A stretch of 64,000 nucleotides of DNA from Coccinella septempunctata (Eukaryota > Arthropoda > Insecta > Coleoptera > Coccinellidae). Position numbers and translations under genes: made by a program. The DNA lies in assembly GCF_907165205.1 (NCBI RefSeq), contig NC_058197.1, positions 14,562,266-14,626,265 on the forward strand, in the 5' to 3' direction. The stretch's first letter is position 1, and every line of letters starts with the position of its first letter. Of this stretch, positions 45,449 to 55,434 are shown one piece after another. The notes under the pieces were generated by a model. It was not told the origin of the DNA and searched no databases. It saw nothing but the letters and a program-made list of their open reading frames with translations.

Positions 45449-47392
45449 TGGGCTAAACACAATGCTTTGGTGAAACTCTGTAAAACTCTGCTATTTGCTG
45501 TTAAAAACAACACAACGTTTTTCGGTTTCCACCATAGCATTGTGTGCTTTCATATGGGCTAAACACAATGCTTTGGTTAAACTCTGGAAAAACGGCAAAT
45601 AGCAGAGTTTTCCAGAGTTTCACCAAAGCATTGTGTTTAGCTCAGATAAAAGCACACAATAGCAGAGTTTTCTAGAGTTTCACCAAAGCATTGTGTGCTT
45701 TCATATGGGCTAAACACAATGCTTTGGTGAAACTCTGAAAAACTATGCTATTTGCTGTTAAAAACAACACAACGTTTTTCGGTTTCCACCATAGCATTGT
45801 GTGCTTTCATATGGGCTAAACACAATGCTTTGGTTAAACTCTGGAAAAACAGCAAATAGCAGAGTTTTCCAGAGTTTCACCAAAGCATTGTGTTTAGCTC
45901 AGATAAAAGCACACAATAGCAGAGTTTTCCAGAGTTTCACCAAAGCATTGTGTGCTTTCATATGGGCTAAACACAATGCTTTGGTGAAACTCTGTAAAAC
46001 TTTGCTATTTGCTGTTAAAAACAACACAACGTTTTTCGGTTTCCACCATAGCATTGTGTGCTTTCATATGGGCTAAACACAATGCTTTGGTTAAACTCTG
46101 GAAAAACAGCAAATAGCAGAGTTTTCCAGAGTTTCACCAAAGCATTGTGTTTAGCTCAGATAAAAGCACACAATAGCAGAGTTTTCCAGAGTTTCACCAA
46201 AGCATTGTGTGCTTTCATATGGGCTAAACACAATGCTTTGGTGAAACTCTGAAAAACTATGCTATTTGCTGTTAAAAACAACACAACGTTTTTAACAGCA
46301 AATAGCATTGTGTGCTTTTATATGGGCTAAACACAATGCTTTGGTGAAACTCTGGAAAATTCTGCTATTTGCTGTTAAAAACAAAACAACGTTTTTCGAG
46401 TTTCACCAAAGCATTGTGTGCTTTCATATGGGCTAAACACAATGCTTTGGTGAATCTCTGGAAAACTATGCTATTTGCTGTTAAAAACAACACAACGTTT
46501 TTCGGTTTCCACCATAGCATTGTGTGCTTTCATATGGGCTAAACACAATGCTTTGGTTAAACTCTGGAAAAACAGCAAATAGCAGAGTTTTCCAGAGTTT
46601 CACCAAAGCATTGTGTTTAGCTCAGATAAAAGCACACAATAGCAGAGTTTTCCAGAGTTTCACCAAAGCATTGTGTGCTTTCATATGGGCTAAACACAAT
46701 GCTTTGGTGAAACTCTGAAAAACTATGCTATTTGCTGTTAAAAACAACACAACGTTTTTAACAGCAAATAGCATTGTGTGCTTTTATATGGGCTAAACAC
46801 AATGCTTTGGTGAAACTCTGGAAAATTCTGCTATTTGCTGTTAAAAACAAAACAACGTTTTTCGAGTTTCACCAAAGCATTGTGTGCTTTCATATGGGCT
46901 AAACACAATGCCTTGGTGAATCTCTGGAAAACTATGCTATTTGCTGTTAAAAACAACACAACGTTTTTCGGGTACCACCATAGCATTGTGTGCTTTCATA
47001 TGGGCTAAACACAATGCTTTGGTGAAACTCTGGAAAACGTTGTGTTGTTTTTAACAGCAAATAGAGTTTTCCAGAGTTTCACCAAAGCATTGTGTTTAAC
47101 CCATATGAAAGCACACAATGCTTTGGTGAAACTCTGGAAAACTCTGCTATTGTGTGCTTTTATCTGAGCTAAACACAATGCTTTGGTTAAACTCTGGAAA
47201 AACAGCAAATAGCAGAGTTTTCCAGAGTTTCACCAAAGCATTGTGTTTAGCTCAGATAAAAGCACACAATAGCAGAGTTTTCCAGAGTTTCACCAAAGCA
47301 TTGTGTGCTTTCATATGGGCTAAACACAATGCTTTGGTGAAACTCTGAAAAACTATGCTATTTGCTGTTAAAAACATCACAACGTTTTTCGA
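45449..47392. repeat. Satellite made of inverted repeats (257/466-bp units)
   Basis: Built from CACAATGCTTTGGTGAAACTC, its reverse complement GAGTTTCACCAAAGCATTGTG, CTATTTGCTGTTAAAAACA, and CATATGGGCTAAACAC. The landmark CGGTTTCCACC recurs at 45523, 45780, 46037 and 46503, with a variant at 46969, giving periods of 257, 257, 466 and 466 bp. Perfect hairpins occur, for example 46261-46279 with 46288-46306 (19-bp stem, 8-base loop) and again 466 bp later. Larger stems of ~30 bp pair CACAATGCTTTGG.. with its inverse (47009-47100). Units are nearly identical, and the 64-residue frames just repeat with them. Confidence 0.92.
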
Positions 47393-48639
47393 TGCATATG
47401 ATCGCATATATTGCGAATAGCAGCCCAGGGGCTTTCAAACCTTCTTCAATAAACAGCAACAGATTACGTGAAGTAGGCTGTCAAACCAGCCGACCCAGAT
47501 AATTGTTAATCGAAACAGACACTTCGATAAATAAAAATAAGAATTATCTCCACCGTTTTGCGTACAAAGTCGCAAATAACCCGCCGTAAACCCAGCAACA
47601 AAAGAAACAGAAAAACATCCGAATTTAACGCGGAATCGATAGCGACAATGGCCCTACGCCATAAAGCAATAAAGATACGCGTGAGAGATACATCGACTAT
47701 AAAATCAAACCGCAATACAGTCGAAAGAAGTGTAAAAGCAACTTCCGGGGGGGGCCACCCGCGGGGCCCCGACCGGCCCAGCAGCTCTGATATATATCGT
47801 TCAATATTTTCGCATGCATATCAAGGAGGCCATAAAGCAAGTGGCTTTATATTTTATTATGCATATCAGCCCCCGTTTTTAATGCTTGTATCCAATACGA
47901 AGAGAGATTGCCGCGTGGCATTTCTCCTTTTTCGAATCTTCTTCGCGGATTTGTCCCCTTGGCGACGAGGAATGGGACCGAGAGGGAGGGGGAGGGGGTT
48001 GGGATATGTATTATTCTTTTTGTTGTGTTCGAGTGGATGATGTCAATTTTGCATGTTGTTTTTCGGTTTTGAGTGGAGTCGATGTCGGCATTCTTCCCGA
48101 TGAAAGGGGACGGGGAAAAAAGGGAATTCCAACGCAGTAACGAAAAAGAGCGATCAGTTCGAACTTACCCAATGTTTCGAATATCTTGAGGAAAAAAGAG
48201 ATTGGGTGAAACATAGTTCCTTCAGATTTCCATCTATCTTACTGATTTTTGCATAGGCATGACGTTCTTCTTAAAAGGTTGCCAGATCATCATAACAATC
48301 TTCTTAAGGCTGTGTTACTTTATAGTACTCAGTAGCGCTTGCCAGTGTTAAATAAGAGTCCATCAATTCCAAACGTTCTCCATCGGTGAAAAAAGCCATG
48401 TTGCTCTGATGAAGTCAAATGAGACCAAAACCATGGTCAGCATCTGCTTTTCTTCGATGGGACGTACTCCATTTGGGGCCTTGACGATGGCAAATTGGCT
48501 AGTTCAATTCAGATCGTAACTCCTGTCGAATTCGTATCGGCGGGTGGTATCCATCTGAATTTATCCTTATTAATCTTCTCATTATTGAATGGATGTAGCT
48601 TATATTCGATGAATATCCATTATTAAACTAAAACACCGA
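47393..48639. other. Non-coding stretch
   Basis: The 160-residue plus frame 47558-48040 is the longest non-repeat frame in the window, but it is low-complexity (GRGRG, arginine-rich) and lacks domains. I do not call it a gene. The remainder shows nothing recognisable. Confidence 0.4.
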
Positions 48640-49044
48640 ATAACATTGTTTTAACAACCTAAGGAGGTCATTGGTGTTGATATAACCGACAACATCCTTA
48701 GTAGCCTTGGCCTTTACCTCGTGAGTATCCAGGACCGGTTTCCACATATGAATGGTTCTTAGGCTAGCCAGCTATGGAAACTTGCATACCACGTGTTCAG
48801 CTGTTTCTACTTCTGATCCACAGAGCCTACAAATCTCATTTGCTAACTTTTCCATACGATACGAATGATATTTGTACCGACAGTGCACAGTCAGCAGTCC
48901 CACCATCACCCGAAGCTCAGTTCGTGACAGCTTCAGCAGCTTTCTGGTATAGGTTGGTGAAATCATTACGAATTTCTTTGAATGAGTAAATCCAGGAGTT
49001 ATTCTGTTGTTCACCTCCCATTATTGGACCACTGTTATAAGGCT

Positions 49045-50228
49045 TTATTCGGTATTCAGACTACAGGCAGTACAAGCAGATCAAAATCTTAAGCTAATGG
49101 GTCACATGACCTCAGAGATGACTCAATGTCAGGTTCAAAAGTTAAAAAAAATAAAAAACAATAGACCAGTACATCACATCTTTGACAAACAACAGAGAGA
49201 ACAAGTCAGTACACCACTTATAGAACGAAGTTTACGAACACTATCGCACGAACAAACTCTCTCGAACAGCATCCATAGCCGCACCAGTAGCCCGAACACA
49301 CAACCGGTACCCGCACTCGCGAAACCAGCTGAAGCTTTACCACTGAGATCTTGCAGTGGGACGAACTATACGAACCCTACGAGAACTGCGCCACACCACG
49401 CGGTTGAACTGCTTGTGTATGATGCAGCTACCCCTCAAAGCGGTATGGATTATGTCTCCAATATCCGCATCCGTAGCGCCAACCATCTTGATGATGTTCA
49501 GGTTTTCAGGGCACCATCCTCCCCTAGCACCCACAATGAGCGGAAGTACTTCGATAATTTTATCGGGGTATTGTTCTTCAACCTTCTCTAGGAAGGTGGG
49601 AGTGGAGTATATGGCTTTTTTAACTGCGTAAGCCATGCTCAAAGGCTCTGGGCACTCCCAGCTAACTGAAACGTCAGATATTATGACGTGCTGATCTTTA
49701 GTTAGAAGAAGGTCGGGTTTTAAAAGTTTTCCTTCCCTGTCCCTAATCCTGGGCTCCCTCGTCACCTGCCAGCCGTTCCTTATCGCTATGTTTTCGAGGC
49801 GATAAGCAACGTAGTTGTGCCTGTTTATCCTCTCCCAGTGCATAAGACTACACCTTTGCAGGACATGCGAGAGTGACTCACGCTGCATACATCCTGCACG
49901 GCAAACGGCTTCTGGTCCTTGGTTGTAAGGCAGGCCTGCTGATGGTAAGCAGTTTGACCGCAGCTGTATTGCCCGTATATAGTCCTCACCTGACAAGTAT
50001 CTGGGAGGGTTATCAATGTACGTGTTGCACATCTTATGGTTTTTAAGTGCATTCAGTCCCTTGCCATAGAAAGATTGGTGGAGTTCACTGGCCCTATTAT
50101 TGTCCTTCATGGCAGTGGTGGCGTTTGGCGGTCTTATCATTTTGGTCACCCTGTTCATCCAGATTGAGGATTTCTCTACGACGCAGTCCAGAATTGGCGT
50201 GATTCCTCTTAGTCGCTGCATCCTATAT
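49045..50228 (-). mobile_element. R2-like LINE, 5'-truncated, nested in another LINE
   Basis: Bounded by the two halves of the host LINE (homologous to the unbroken sequence near 34095-34120). The insert holds the open frame 49337-50221 and a ~290-bp 3' untranslated region (49045-49336) with no obvious poly(A). The upstream host flank ends in GACCAATATA and the downstream flank resumes at ATAACAGTGGTCC, against GACCAATATAAGGCAGCGGTCC in the intact copy. This suggests a very short target duplication or a small deletion. The 5' border is within a few bases of 50228. Confidence 0.72.
49337..50221 (-). CDS. R2-like restriction-type endonuclease domain, partial
   Basis: An open 294-residue frame that is the C-terminal part of a single-ORF R2-type reverse transcriptase. 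Order: thumb/linker region with RYLSGEDYIRAIQLRSNCLPS (residues 74-94); CCHC finger CRAGCMQRESLSHVLQRC (C107, C111, H119, C124); RINRHN (131-136); and endonuclease core KPDLLLTKDQHVIISD (P169, D170 and D183, i.e. PD-x12-D), with K201/K202 and Y205 just after. In R2 this domain nicks the target DNA to prime reverse transcription. All visible signature residues are intact. The starting methionine only marks the 5' truncation, so the polymerase domain is absent. It lies inside another LINE rather than in 28S rDNA. The clade could also be a close R2 relative (R8, R9 or Hero type). Confidence 0.82.
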   Translation of the reverse strand: MQRLRGITPILDCVVEKSSIWMNRVTKMIRPPNATTAMKDNNRASELHQSFYGKGLNALKNHKMCNTYIDNPPRYLSGEDYIRAIQLRSNCLPSAGLPYNQGPEAVCRAGCMQRESLSHVLQRCSLMHWERINRHNYVAYRLENIAIRNGWQVTREPRIRDREGKLLKPDLLLTKDQHVIISDVSVSWECPEPLSMAYAVKKAIYSTPTFLEKVEEQYPDKIIEVLPLIVGARGGWCPENLNIIKMVGATDADIGDIIHTALRGSCIIHKQFNRVVWRSSRRVRIVRPTARSQW

Positions 50229-50775
50229 TGGTCTTTTCCGAACCAACAGAAAGGCTCTATTCCAGCAGGTGTTAACCTTGATGCTCTTTCTGCAAGTTCA
50301 CCGGCTTTTTCATTTCTTTCAACACCACAATGCCCTGGTTCCCATAGTACCAGTCACTTCATTTCCTCTGGCCAGTTGCTTAATGACATTACGGCACTGT
50401 AATGTCAGCGAAGAGCCCTGGCAGTGTGATTCCAGGGACCTCAGCATGGCCTGGCTGTCCTTGGTGATATAGATATGCGCCCCTTTGAGGTTCATTTCAA
50501 GGCACTCCTGAGCGCATACGTAAATAGCCAGTGTCTCGCTCTGTAAAATAGAGGGTTCACTTCCCTGGGCTTTAGAGACACTCAATTACGCCAATGCCGG
50601 TGCCTACCTCTCATCAGTAAACCATGTGGATGACTTTTGTCCAGTCGATTTACGAAACTTGCACTAGGACGGTCAGCTATGACCGTTTCAAAGGGCGTCT
50701 CGAAATCGAAGAGGGTTGGCATAACATCCGATGGTTTTGCCATGAGGTTTGAGTCCAGTTGACTCAGGAACACCT

Positions 50776-50930
50776 AATGAGTGTGCGAATAGCAGAAACT
50801 GTCGAGTGCAGATTCTGTGGGGAGAAGGATGAGACTCCAAATCACTTGGAGACAGAATTCTTCGTCATTGTTAGCCAACGCAAACATACTTTCAGGAGCT
50901 CTTAAACCCATCCTAGATACTAGGGGAGAT
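50776..50930 (+). pseudogene. LINE C-terminal zinc-finger fragment
   Basis: RIAETVECRFCGEKDETPNHLETEFF (from about 50785) is the C-x2-C...H finger end of the same LINE type as 18867-18915. The final cysteine is lost. It lies head to head with the minus-strand LINE that ends at 50775. Only ~50 residues remain. Confidence 0.6.
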
Positions 50931-51830
50931 GGGAGGCATAGTTAAAATACAGAATTCACTTTTTCTGCTGTATCTAGGAGAGACAGACTCAGCCATTCGA
51001 TATCAGTGTGCAAAATGGGTTGTGTTCCTCATTAAGTGCATGGATTCTCGAAGGTCTATTCGACATCCGTTAATAATTAACAGGACCGGAATTAATATCG
51101 AAAAGCGATAGAAACTTCGCACAGACGTGGAAGGGGAACAACTACGGGCAACTTCCCGAACACGGCAAGTGATATATAGTAGGTGGCAGAAGCGCGCCCG
51201 TAAGTGTTCTTGTAGTATTTAATTAATTGAATGAATAGTGATTTAAGTTTAGTCTGTACTTACAAACAATTGGCTACGAACCAAATTTCAACAATATCCT
51301 CAAGTTTCCTACCCGTAGCCGACGTTATTTCGATTCTATTAACTCCGAATTTATATGTGTGTACTACACGTACACTTTACAAGTTTCGTTCCTCTCTGTG
51401 TGTAGCCCCCGCGTTCTACCGTCCCCCCCCCCGCCCGCGACGTTCCTGTGTTTCGTGAATCGTGAATCGTTGTATTTATGGTACAAGCTCCTTCTGGATG
51501 ATGTTTTGCCGGAGAGTTTCAATCTGGTCTTCGTCCTCGTTAATGTAATGTATAATGGATATCTACATTGCAGATTCGTAGATGAAGGTTGTTGAGAGAT
51601 GGTTTTGTTATCGGCGAGGGAGGGGGTGTGATGGTGGAAGTTTGGCCCTTTGGTGTATCGCGATCTGGTCGGAGGAAATGGCGGAATATTTGGGTCTGTG
51701 ACTTATCGATATGAACTGTGGGGTAATGAAATAATATTTAACGAACTCGTATCTGAAGATAGCTTGTACGTTTGGACAATGTTGCTGTTGAAATAAGAAA
51801 AGCAAGAGATCTCAAAATCTGAATTGGATA
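50931..51830. other. Non-coding stretch
   Basis: Includes a C-run near 51423-51435. The frames lack domains and no repeat was recognised. Confidence 0.4.
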
Positions 51831-51832
51831 TA

Positions 51833-52459
51833 CAGGGTGAGTCTTTGACTCGTACAAATATTTCAACAGTAGATTCTTGAGGTCAAAAGCAACACTATTT
51901 CTTTTACCATTTCTCCTGAATTGGCTCGGTTTTAAAGATACAGGCTGTTGAAAAACATTAAAAAATGGTTTTTTAATTCTATTTCACAAACGGTTTTATC
52001 GAATGAGATGAATTTCGGAATATGTTTTTCATTCATTTGATGAATCTTTTTCGAACAAAAAATATCACTCACTTCTTCAAGTCCTCTTATTATGACCATT
52101 ACGAACCATAAAAATACCAAAAAATCAAAGAACCCAACTCTTGAAACTAAGTTGGACGATATGAATATTGTAAAATGAAAGTATTCTTTATATATTTTCG
52201 TGTAATAAGCCGTTTTCGAGTTATTGTGAAATAAGAAAAATTGGGTAACTTTTTTTAAAAGATCCACAGATGTGTAGTTTCACAGATTTAGCTAGTTACT
52301 TGAGATTTTCCATGGGTGGCACACCTCATTATGAAAATTCAAAATGGCTATATCTTTTTAACAGGGCCAAATCGGAAAAAATGGTAAAGGAAGAAAGTGT
52401 TTCTTTTGACCTCAAAAATCTACTGTTGAAATATTTATATCGGTCAAAGACTAACCCTG
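51833..52459. mobile_element. CAGGGTGAGTC miniature element, best-preserved copy
   Basis: Left end CAGGGTGAGTCTTTGACTCG and right end CAAAGACTAACCCTG, each bordered by TA (51831-51832 and 52460-52461), i.e. a TA target duplication. The subterminal blocks are inverted copies for ~70 bp (ACAAATATTTCAACAGTAG and CTACTGTTGAAATATTTAT). 627 bp, no transposase. Its outer ~29 bp equal the outer ends of the Tc1-like element at 55435-56934. TA duplication plus shared ends place the family with Tc1/mariner-type transposons. Confidence 0.88.
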
Positions 52460-52598
52460 TATTTGAATTGTACACAATATCGTTTGAATAAAATTGATTC
52501 TGATGGATGACTTATAAAAAGTGTGCATTTTTCCATCAGCTTGTAGACTAAGTATAAGCATGGCACACTCGTTTTTTGTCGCATTAATTCAGTGTGTG

Positions 52599-52658
52599 TT
52601 TCATGACGAACGACCTGATGATGGCCTAATTTTTGCCGAAATCGATAGCTGAATGAGA
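52599..52658 (+). ncRNA. Candidate hammerhead ribozyme 4 (different sequence)
   Basis: Core CTGATGA (52615-52621), one extra T (52622), stem II GGC/GCC (52623-52625 with 52635-52637), GAA (52638-52640), stem III palindrome ATCGAT (52641-52646), then A (52647). Stem I is weak: an inner C/G pair and an outer TTTCAT/ATGAGA (52599-52604 with 52653-52658). The architecture equals that of the satellite inserts, including the extra T and the 6-nt palindromic stem III, while the paired bases differ. It lies in a ~210-bp segment between a miniature element and a mariner copy, probably a retroelement remnant. Confidence 0.45.
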
Positions 52659-52675
52659 TAAAAAAACAGATGTTT

Positions 52676-53988
52676 TACGAGGATGTGTTGATATCTAGCT
52701 AACCTAGACCAGTTCCATGCAAAAAAAAAAATTGCGTTACCAAAGCAACGAACAATAACTCATTAGAAGTGTCAGTGTGAAGTTTGAGTTCAAAAAAGTG
52801 AAGCAGAGTTACGCAATAAAAGAAAGAAGATGTCCACCAAATTGTGAAAATGGAAAAATTTGAGTATCGAACCATCCTCAAGTACCTGTATTTAAAAGTG
52901 TTAAGTTAAGAGGTAAGCAGATTCACAAAGATATGCTTAATTTCCTTGGTGATCAATGTCCTTCGTATGCTACCGTGAAAAATTGGACTACAAGCTTCAA
53001 AAGAGGTGAATTTTGCGTTGAAGATGATGACCGATTGGGAAGGCCAGTTTCTGTGTCAGTCCCCGAAAATATCGATGCAGTTCATGACATGATTTTATCA
53101 GACCGGCGAGTTGGGCTAAAACGGATATTTGGAGCACTGAATATTTCATACGAACGCGTTCATCATATAGTTCACGTCAATTTGGACATGAGAAAAATTG
53201 CTGCAAAATGGATCCCCAAATGTTTGAATGTTGACCAAAAGCGTGCAAGATTAAAAGCATCGCGTTCGATCTGTGCTCGATTTGAAAACGATGTAGACTT
53301 CTTAAACCGAATTGTTACTTTGGATGAGTCTTGGGTACATTTCTACGATCCAGAAACAAAGCAACAATCGATGGAATGGCGACACTCTGGTTCTCTAAGA
53401 CCTAAAAAGTTTCGTGTCCAAAAATCTGCTGGAAAAGTTATTGCTTCAGTTCTTCGAGATTGCCATGGAGTAATCATGATTAATTTTTTTGGATAATAGT
53501 AGAACATTTTCTTGATAAGGGTGGAACAATAACCGGAGATTACTATTCGACATAACTGACCACTCTACGGGAAAAAAATTAAAGAAAAAAGACGCGGAAA
53601 GCTATCCAAAGGTGTTTTGTTTTTGCAGGACAACGCCCCTGCTCACAAATCTCATGTTGCCATACAAAAAATTCATGATTTAGGGTTTGAATTACTAGAA
53701 CACCCCCCTTATTCACCAGATTTAGCTCCATCTGACTATCATACCTTCCCACAACTGAAAAGAAGTTTAAAAGAGCGTAAATTTTCTTCCAACTAGGAGG
53801 TACTAAAAGCTATGGAGGTCTGTTTTGTAGAGCAAGAAGAAACATTTTTTTGAAAGGTCTAGAGACGTTGCAGGTTTACTGTAATAAATGTATCCAATTA
53901 TGAGGAGAATATGTTGAGTAATAAAATATATTGACATTGAAATTTTGTTTGGTTCTTTAGTAGGCTAAGAATTTTTCAATATATCCTC
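52676..53988 (+). mobile_element. mariner element, near full length (copy D)
   Basis: 5' terminal repeat TACGAGGATGTGTTGATATC (52676) and 3' terminal repeat TTTTTCAATATATCCTC (to 53988, outermost bases changed). 1,313 bp, slightly longer than copies B and C because of small insertions. Plus orientation, opposite to copies A, B and C. Confidence 0.85.
52830..53855 (+). pseudogene. mariner (DD34D) transposase, frameshifted
   Basis: The ATG at 52830 starts MSTK and is shifted at once relative to the family N-terminus, and further shifts occur near 52905. The central frame 52933-53496 is open: PSYATVKNWTTSFKRGEF, NIDAVHDMILSDRRVGLKRI, VTLDESWVHFYDPETK (first aspartate kept, TMDE changed to TLDE), ASVLRDCHGVIMI. 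The C-terminal part lies in other frames (about 53600-53780) with LQDNAPAHKSHVA (second aspartate) and PYSPDLAPSDY (third aspartate). All three catalytic aspartates are encoded, but not in one frame. Confidence 0.85.
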
Positions 53989-55434
53989 CAACCCAAAAAC
54001 TGAAACACCTATCATTTCGATGCTCGCAAATCGGGATCCTGCTCTAAGCATAGCCGGTGTTTGCGTTACTCCAACACCCAAAATCTCCCCGTACTAAAAC
54101 CGAAGACGTATAACTTCGAGATTGTGTTGCGGTTACCGTTAATTGAGACGAATATGTTCGCTGATTGTTATTTACACAATGGCGGCGTTCCGAAGACGCG
54201 AAGACCGTGTTTCACCTTGAATATTTCATGGATTTATATCAGGGAGTCGTGTGACTATGGAGAATTCGATGATAAAGCTCTTAATTAGCCGATAAGAGCT
54301 AAGGGAGGGGTGTAATCCGATAATCTGAAGATTAACACGGCAGGAATGGATGGAGTAGGTCCGTTTGCTATAATGTGGCGACGTACAAGAGAGGATGTTT
54401 TTGTTTGATATACGTGGTATTTCACAGAGTGAAATGTGTCAAATTTCCATGGCCAACCGCTAAAATGAAAGTGAATGGAGTATAGTTCAATTAGGTTGGA
54501 CCACGAGCACTTTTCGCGGTTTAAAAAAATATATAAGTCAAACAGTAGACAGTGAGGAATTCACTCAAAAATGTCAAAATACAGAGAGTAGATCTTTCAT
54601 TTCAATCTAATGGTAAATCATGAAAAAATTGGCTGAATTTTGGCCTAGTACACCAAGGAAATCGATCTAGTATCAAAATTTCGATTCAGAATCAATCCAA
54701 AACATAAAAAGGCCAAAATACATCAGAACCAGACAATAGGAAACAATAAAATTTAATCTACCCTCTTCATCGTCGCCCTGTCAAACTTAATAACAACAAA
54801 ATCCTACATTTCCACCCCCACCCTCGCATCCACTGTCGGCACGAAAGCAATTAATCAAATACCGAAAGATCATCGTTCTTTTTTTGCGATTGAACGTCAT
54901 ATTCCGCCAGTACCGGACGGGGAGAGGGGGTGAGGAAAAAACGACAACGCAGGAAAAAAGAAAATAATTGAAGACAAGTTATTTAATGGCTTCTATTGAA
55001 CGGCAGCCCCGCGAAATAAAGAAGGCCCAATTCCGGGCGAACAAAAGGAAACGAAAACAATATGAAACATGGCCCGCTGTCAGTCCGCTGATAGACGAAA
55101 TCAATTCCGGGAATTTACTGTCCGGGGATGAACGGTAGGTATCCACGACGCGAATCAGGAAGGAGGGAGAACGACGTGTCTTTCCTTGGGAAGAATTGCG
55201 AGTACGACAGCAGTTTTTTCATCATCGGGTCCGGACGAGAATGCGGGGGATGATGGGTGAACGTTCGTTTCTTCGGGGGATGATCGTGTCCCAAAAGAAA
55301 CTACTCAAAAATTGGATAATTTGTGAGAATATACTATTGATGAAAGGAAAGAAAAAACGATTTTTTATACGAAGGGTTTTTTGTCAGAAGGTAGTAGTCA
55401 TCAAATTGGGACATTTCACCTGAAATTGTGTATA
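53989..55434. other. Non-coding stretch with one TIR fragment
   Basis: At 54412-54485 a fragment (ACAGAGTGAAATGTGTC, TTTCCATGGCCAACCG..TAAAAT..GGAGTATAG) matches the left terminal ~75 bp of the element at 60910-62110 in reverse complement. The rest is GC-rich (54780-55180) or A/T-rich and holds no recognised gene. Confidence 0.5.

Larger units (their letters stand above)
48640..50775 (-). pseudogene. RNase H LINE, split by an R2-like insertion
   Basis: Minus strand. The upstream part (50229-50775) encodes MAKPSDVMPTLFDFETPFET, then an RNase H domain (QSETLAIYVCAQECLE, HIYITKDSQAMLRSL with the DSQ aspartate, NVIKQLARGN). The frame is then lost before the WVPGHS region and ends in sequence reading LTPAGIEPF.W. 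The downstream part (48640-49045) resumes with NNRITPGFTHSKKFV and ends in a finger CRLCGSEVETAEHVVCKFP. The two parts are collinear with the plus-strand copy at 33540-34470, so the 1.18 kb between them is an insertion. Polymerase and endonuclease are missing by 5' truncation. Confidence 0.75.

Noticed and set aside
45801..47348. Identical 64-residue frames as a small protein repeat family
   Set aside because: They repeat with the hairpin satellite and one matching frame is on the opposite strand because the unit is inverted. This is repeat structure, not coding selection.
47558..48040. 160-residue plus-strand frame as a host gene
   Set aside because: Arginine- and glycine-biased translation, no domain, no splice or promoter context, and it lies in GC-rich sequence where long chance frames are expected.
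49007..49591. 194-residue plus-strand frame as a gene
   Set aside because: It is the antisense shadow of the R2-like endonuclease frame and its 3' region.
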